From: an uncultured Pseudomonadales bacterium
GTDB lineage: Bacteria; Pseudomonadota; Gammaproteobacteria; Pseudomonadales; Porticoccaceae
DNA: 9,117 bases
Direction: 5' to 3'
NCBI GenBank assembly: GCA_905478725.1
Contig: CAJQJT010000210.1
Span: 1-9,117, forward strand
The first letter of the stretch is position 1, and each line of letters begins with the position of its first letter. Below the pieces are notes generated by a model that was not told the origin of the DNA, ran no database searches, and was given only the letters and a program-made list of their open reading frames with translations. A program made the translations under genes and the position numbers. This document shows, in pieces, positions 7,126 to 9,117 of the stretch.

Positions 7126-7166
7126 AAGCTCATTGCTTCGAAGCTTAGAAGCTTAGAAGCTCATTG
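7126..7166 (+). repeat. Short tandem and direct repeats after pckA
   Basis: An 8-base unit, GAAGCTTA, is repeated at 7140-7147 and 7148-7155, with a third degenerate copy GAAGCTCA at 7156-7163. The 10-base word AAGCTCATTG occurs at 7126-7135 and again at 7157-7166, bracketing the tandem copies. The region also holds the palindrome GCTTCGAAGC (7135-7144), which resembles the core of the terminator stem at 7185-7198. It looks like a small slippage-derived expansion in the pckA 3' region. Confidence 0.6.
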
Positions 7167-7177
7167 GCTGAAAACTA

Positions 7178-7209
7178 AATACCCGCTTCGAACGAAGCGG
7201 GTATTTTTT
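7178..7209 (+). terminator. Rho-independent terminator of pckA
   Basis: AATACCCGCTTC (7178-7189) pairs perfectly with GAAGCGGGTATT (7194-7205) around the tetraloop GAAC, and a run of six T (7204-7209) follows. The stem is 12 base pairs with a strong GC core, a textbook intrinsic terminator 58 bases after the pckA stop. Confidence 0.93.
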
Positions 7210-7241
7210 CGTCCTCATTTTGACCCACAAACTACAGACAT

Positions 7242-7268
7242 AAAAAAACCCGCCTCAGCGGGTTTTTT
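7242..7268 (-). terminator. Intrinsic terminator of the cytochrome gene (bidirectional)
   Basis: CCCGC (7249-7253) pairs with GCGGG (7258-7262) around a four-base loop. The stem is flanked by seven A (7242-7248) on one side and six T (7263-7268) on the other, so it can terminate on either strand. It lies 27 bases beyond the stop of the minus-strand cytochrome gene, its likely client, and can back up the pckA terminator. Confidence 0.9.
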
Positions 7269-7295
7269 AAACTGCGATAGATCTGCCTGAGAGCG

Positions 7296-7742
7296 CTACT
7301 TGCTGCCTTCAAGAATATGATCCACTGCTGCCTTAACTTCGTCATCACTACAATCCATGCAGGTACCGCGCATTGGCATGCCGCGAATACCGTTGATAGC
7401 GTTGGTATAAACAGTTTCCAAGCCCTGCTCAAGACGCGCAGACCAAGCAGCTACATCACCCATAATAGGTGCACCAGCAACACCTGAGCTGTGACAAGCT
7501 ATGCAGTTAACCGCATAGATATCACCACCGGCACGGGCTGACTCTGCGCCACCTGACGACATCGCCACGACCTGTCCAGCCATGGATACATGACCAGATG
7601 GAGCGATTCTCGCAGCAACTTTCTGTTCCTGATTGGCGGTCAAATTAACCGTTTTATCACCTGATCCACAGCCCCACAAAGCGGCACTGGCAATAGTAAT
7701 CAAAACGAGGTTTTTCAGTCGACTGCTCATGATTGTATTCAT
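7296..7742 (-). CDS. Cytochrome c5-family protein, probable lipoprotein
   Basis: 148 residues from the ATG at 7742. One c-type haem site CIACH (Cys80, Cys83, His84) is followed by the c5 hallmark GMPMRGTCMDCSDDE, giving a Met axial ligand (Met122, aligned with the Met of MPPxG) and a Cys128-Cys131 pair that forms a disulfide in the c5 family. Such proteins are small electron carriers on the periplasmic side. The N-terminus is a signal sequence (about 8-24) ending LWGCGSG; Cys25 fits a lipobox, with Gly at +2 (outer-membrane sorting by the E. coli rule), although Trp at -2 is unusual. A flexible linker (about 26-69), including RIAPSGHVSMAG, precedes the haem domain. An in-frame TTG at 7745 lies 7 bases from the GGAG site and the ATG 10 bases, so the start is uncertain by one codon. 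It ends facing pckA with its own terminator. The partner enzyme is unknown. Confidence 0.9.
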   Translation of the reverse strand: MNTIMSSRLKNLVLITIASAALWGCGSGDKTVNLTANQEQKVAARIAPSGHVSMAGQVVAMSSGGAESARAGGDIYAVNCIACHSSGVAGAPIMGDVAAWSARLEQGLETVYTNAINGIRGMPMRGTCMDCSDDEVKAAVDHILEGSK

Positions 7743-7752
7743 CAAAGGTCAT

Positions 7753-7756
7753 CTCC
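7753..7756 (-). promoter_or_regulatory. Ribosome binding site of the cytochrome gene
   Basis: The minus strand reads CCGGAGA around these bases, with the GGAG core ending 10 bases before the ATG at 7742 and 7 bases before an in-frame TTG at 7745. It supports a start at one of these two codons and not at the later in-frame ATG at 7730. Confidence 0.65.
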
Positions 7757-7837
7757 GGTAAATCTTAATTAAATAGCTTAGCTGTAGAATTAGCCTGTAT
7801 ATCTAGAGGGCCAAGCTCGGTAGCAAATTTTGGCAGC

Positions 7838-7843
7838 ATTATA
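7838..7843 (-). promoter_or_regulatory. Candidate -10 box for the cytochrome gene
   Basis: The minus strand reads a perfect TATAAT, followed by GCTGCC. The ATG of the cytochrome gene is 95 bases downstream, so a leader of roughly 90 bases is predicted. The -35 position at a 17-base spacer is ATGAGA, a poor match, which would fit a promoter needing an activator. The hexamer is seen; promoter use is inferred. Confidence 0.45.
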
Positions 7844-7927
7844 GCGCGCAATTCAGAACTTCTCATTAGCAATACGTTGAATTTTTCTCTTCGTATCCAT
7901 GCACTGCATTTATTCTTATCAACTCAC

Positions 7928-7943
7928 AGGCTATTTCTAGCCT
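7928..7943 (-). other. Small hairpin downstream of trpS
   Basis: On the minus strand AGGCTA and TAGCCT pair around a GAAA tetraloop, 16 bases after the trpS stop. There is no T-run after it, so it is not a convincing intrinsic terminator; it could be an RNA 3'-end stabiliser or chance. The 213-base gap 7746-7958 holds no other feature I can support apart from the ribosome site and -10 box of the cytochrome gene. Confidence 0.35.
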
Positions 7944-7958
7944 AGCGCTGCAGAGTCT

Positions 7959-8966
7959 TTAAACCAGAGGCCTAATTCCCACGGCATGGCGCACCTTCGC
8001 AATCAGCATTTGGCTCTCCCCACGGGCTTTTTCGGCACCCTGCTGCAAAATCTTTTCTATTTTAGCTGGGTCTTGCATTAGCACTTCGTAGCGCGCCCGA
8101 GCATCCGCCAACTGAGTATTGACCAGTTCAAATAGCTGCTTTTTGGCCTCGCCCCAAGCTATACCCTCGGCAAACTGCTCACGCATAGAGACAGTTTCCG
8201 CTTCTGTAGCAAAGGCTTTCCATATCTGGAATACCGCTGAAGAGTCCGGATCTTTCGGCTCGCCAGGCTCAAGCAGATTGGTTTTAATTTTATTGATATG
8301 TTTCTTTAACTGCTTTTCCGTTAGAAACAGCGGAATGGTGTTGCCGTAACTCTTGCTCATCTTACGGCCATCCAAACCCTGTAATACAGCCACATTGTCA
8401 TCGACCACCGCCGCCGGCAGCACAAAGTGTTCGCCATAGTGGTGATTGAAACGCTGGGCCACATCACGAGCCATTTCAACATGCTGAATTTGATCGCGAC
8501 CAACGGGAATTTTGTGAGCATTAAACATTAAGATATCCGCAGCCATCAGCACCGGATAGCTAAACAGTCCCATAGTGATGCCATGGTCAGCATCTTCGCC
8601 CTGCTCTTCGTTGGTTTGCACGGCGCCTTTGTAGGCATGTGCACGGTTCATCAGGCCCTTTGCAGTCATGCAGGTAAGAAACCAGGTCAACTCGGGAATT
8701 TCTGGAATATCCGATTGCCGATAAAAGGTGACCTTATCCGGGTCCAGGCCCAAAGCCAACCAGGTGGCGGCAATTTCCATGGTAGAGCGGTGAACCATTT
8801 CAGGGTCTTGAGACTTGATCAATGAGTGATAGTCAGCCAAAAAGAAAAAGGATTCAAAATCGCCACTGCGACTGGCTTCAATGGCAGGCCGAATAGCTCC
8901 CACATAATTGCCCAAGTGGGGAGTTCCGGAAGTGGTGATACCGGTTAAAACGCGTTGCTTACTCAT
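7959..8966 (-). CDS. trpS: Tryptophanyl-tRNA synthetase
   Basis: 335 residues, the normal length for the bacterial enzyme. It charges tRNA-Trp with tryptophan using ATP in the cytoplasm; class I, Rossmann-fold, dimeric in the family. Seen: [14 protein letters not shown] (11-24) carrying the HIGH-type motif as PHLGN; LADYHSL (43-49); PVLMAADIL (138-146), which in the family helps form the tryptophan pocket; [13 protein letters not shown] (156-168); and the KMSKS loop, exactly KMSKS at 202-206, followed by YGNTI. The C-terminal third is the helical anticodon-binding region. The ATG at 8966 gives the family N-terminus ([14 protein letters not shown]); its Shine-Dalgarno is weak. It points the same way as the cytochrome gene but is 216 bases from it with a candidate promoter in between, so they are probably separate units. 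No frameshift or missing motif. Confidence 0.97.
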   Translation of the reverse strand: MSKQRVLTGITTSGTPHLGNYVGAIRPAIEASRSGDFESFFFLADYHSLIKSQDPEMVHRSTMEIAATWLALGLDPDKVTFYRQSDIPEIPELTWFLTCMTAKGLMNRAHAYKGAVQTNEEQGEDADHGITMGLFSYPVLMAADILMFNAHKIPVGRDQIQHVEMARDVAQRFNHHYGEHFVLPAAVVDDNVAVLQGLDGRKMSKSYGNTIPLFLTEKQLKKHINKIKTNLLEPGEPKDPDSSAVFQIWKAFATEAETVSMREQFAEGIAWGEAKKQLFELVNTQLADARARYEVLMQDPAKIEKILQQGAEKARGESQMLIAKVRHAVGIRPLV

Positions 8967-8990
8967 ATTGACTCAGTACTTTCGTAGTTC

Positions 8991-9012
8991 GGAATATTAG
9001 CTTGGAATATTA
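8991..9012. repeat. Direct repeat GGAATATTA upstream of trpS
   Basis: GGAATATTA occurs at 8991-8999 and 9004-9012, a 9-base word repeated with a 13-base period, each with the palindromic core AATATT. It lies 25-46 bases before the trpS start. On the minus strand TAATAT (8994-8999) could act as a -10, with TTTGCC 17 bases upstream as a poor -35. The remainder of 8967-9117 shows no gene I can assign; the tail of an upstream gene may just enter at the right edge. Confidence 0.45.
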
Positions 9013-9117
9013 AATTGGCAAACAATGCTGAATATAATAATCGATTCGGTATCAGACTGCAGGTAAAGCCTAATTCCCTAACTTTTCTTCTCAAATAGTG
9101 TCGCCATCGGCCACCTG

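Noticed and set aside
7928..7943. Intrinsic terminator for trpS
   Set aside because: The hairpin has only six base pairs and no T-run on the minus strand, so it is listed only as a hairpin.
8967..9117. A gene tail or small frame at the right edge, for instance a minus-strand frame ending MATLFEKKS with a stop near 9079, or a 50-codon open frame running into trpS
   Set aside because: There is too little sequence to recognise a family, several frames are equally open, and composition does not favour one.

Overview
This window reads as an ordinary, densely packed chromosomal segment of a gammaproteobacterium. The evidence is gene order and protein character. A pilM-type gene diverges from mrcA (PBP1a), which is followed by yrfG, hslR, hslO and pckA. 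As I recall E. coli K-12, its order is hofM / mrcA - nudE - igaA - yrfG - hslR - hslO - yhgE - pckA, so this is the same backbone without nudE, igaA and yhgE. The PckA and the cytochrome c5-like protein look closer to Pseudomonas/marine-gammaproteobacterial versions than to enterobacterial ones. This placement comes from memory of family sequences, not from a search. I see no phage, insertion sequence, CRISPR, tRNA, rRNA or other sign of an accessory island.

Layout. Positions 1-637 (minus) hold the N-terminal 212 codons of PilM, the actin-like cytoplasmic protein of the type IV pilus; the rest lies off the left edge. A 240-base divergent regulatory region (638-877) carries a good -10 box for mrcA and two short direct-repeat pairs. 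Then, on the plus strand: mrcA (878-3427, bifunctional peptidoglycan synthase), yrfG (3464-4132, HAD nucleotidase), hslR (4136-4510, S4-domain ribosome rescue/heat-shock protein), hslO (4561-5445, redox chaperone Hsp33) and pckA (5573-7120, ATP-dependent PEP carboxykinase). mrcA, yrfG, hslR and hslO have gaps of 36, 3 and 50 bases and could be one operon. pckA has its own candidate promoter (extended -10) and a strong Shine-Dalgarno. Two separate intrinsic terminators sit between pckA and the convergent minus-strand genes.

On the minus strand, 7296-7742 encodes a probably lipid-anchored cytochrome c5-family protein, with a perfect TATAAT about 95 bases upstream of its start. Further right is trpS (7959-8966, tryptophanyl-tRNA synthetase), running the same way. 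The last 151 bases (8967-9117) are upstream of trpS and contain a 9-base direct repeat but no gene that I can support.

Functionally these are housekeeping genes: envelope synthesis, nucleotide salvage, protein-quality and ribosome rescue, gluconeogenesis, electron transfer and tRNA charging. I did not find an undescribed system. The points worth a second look are modest: the PckA active-site position that is Arg in E. coli but Met here, with a glycine-rich insertion nearby; the in-frame three-base yrfG/hslR junction with a GTG start; an inverted repeat that includes the hslO start codon; and short repeats in the intergenic spaces.
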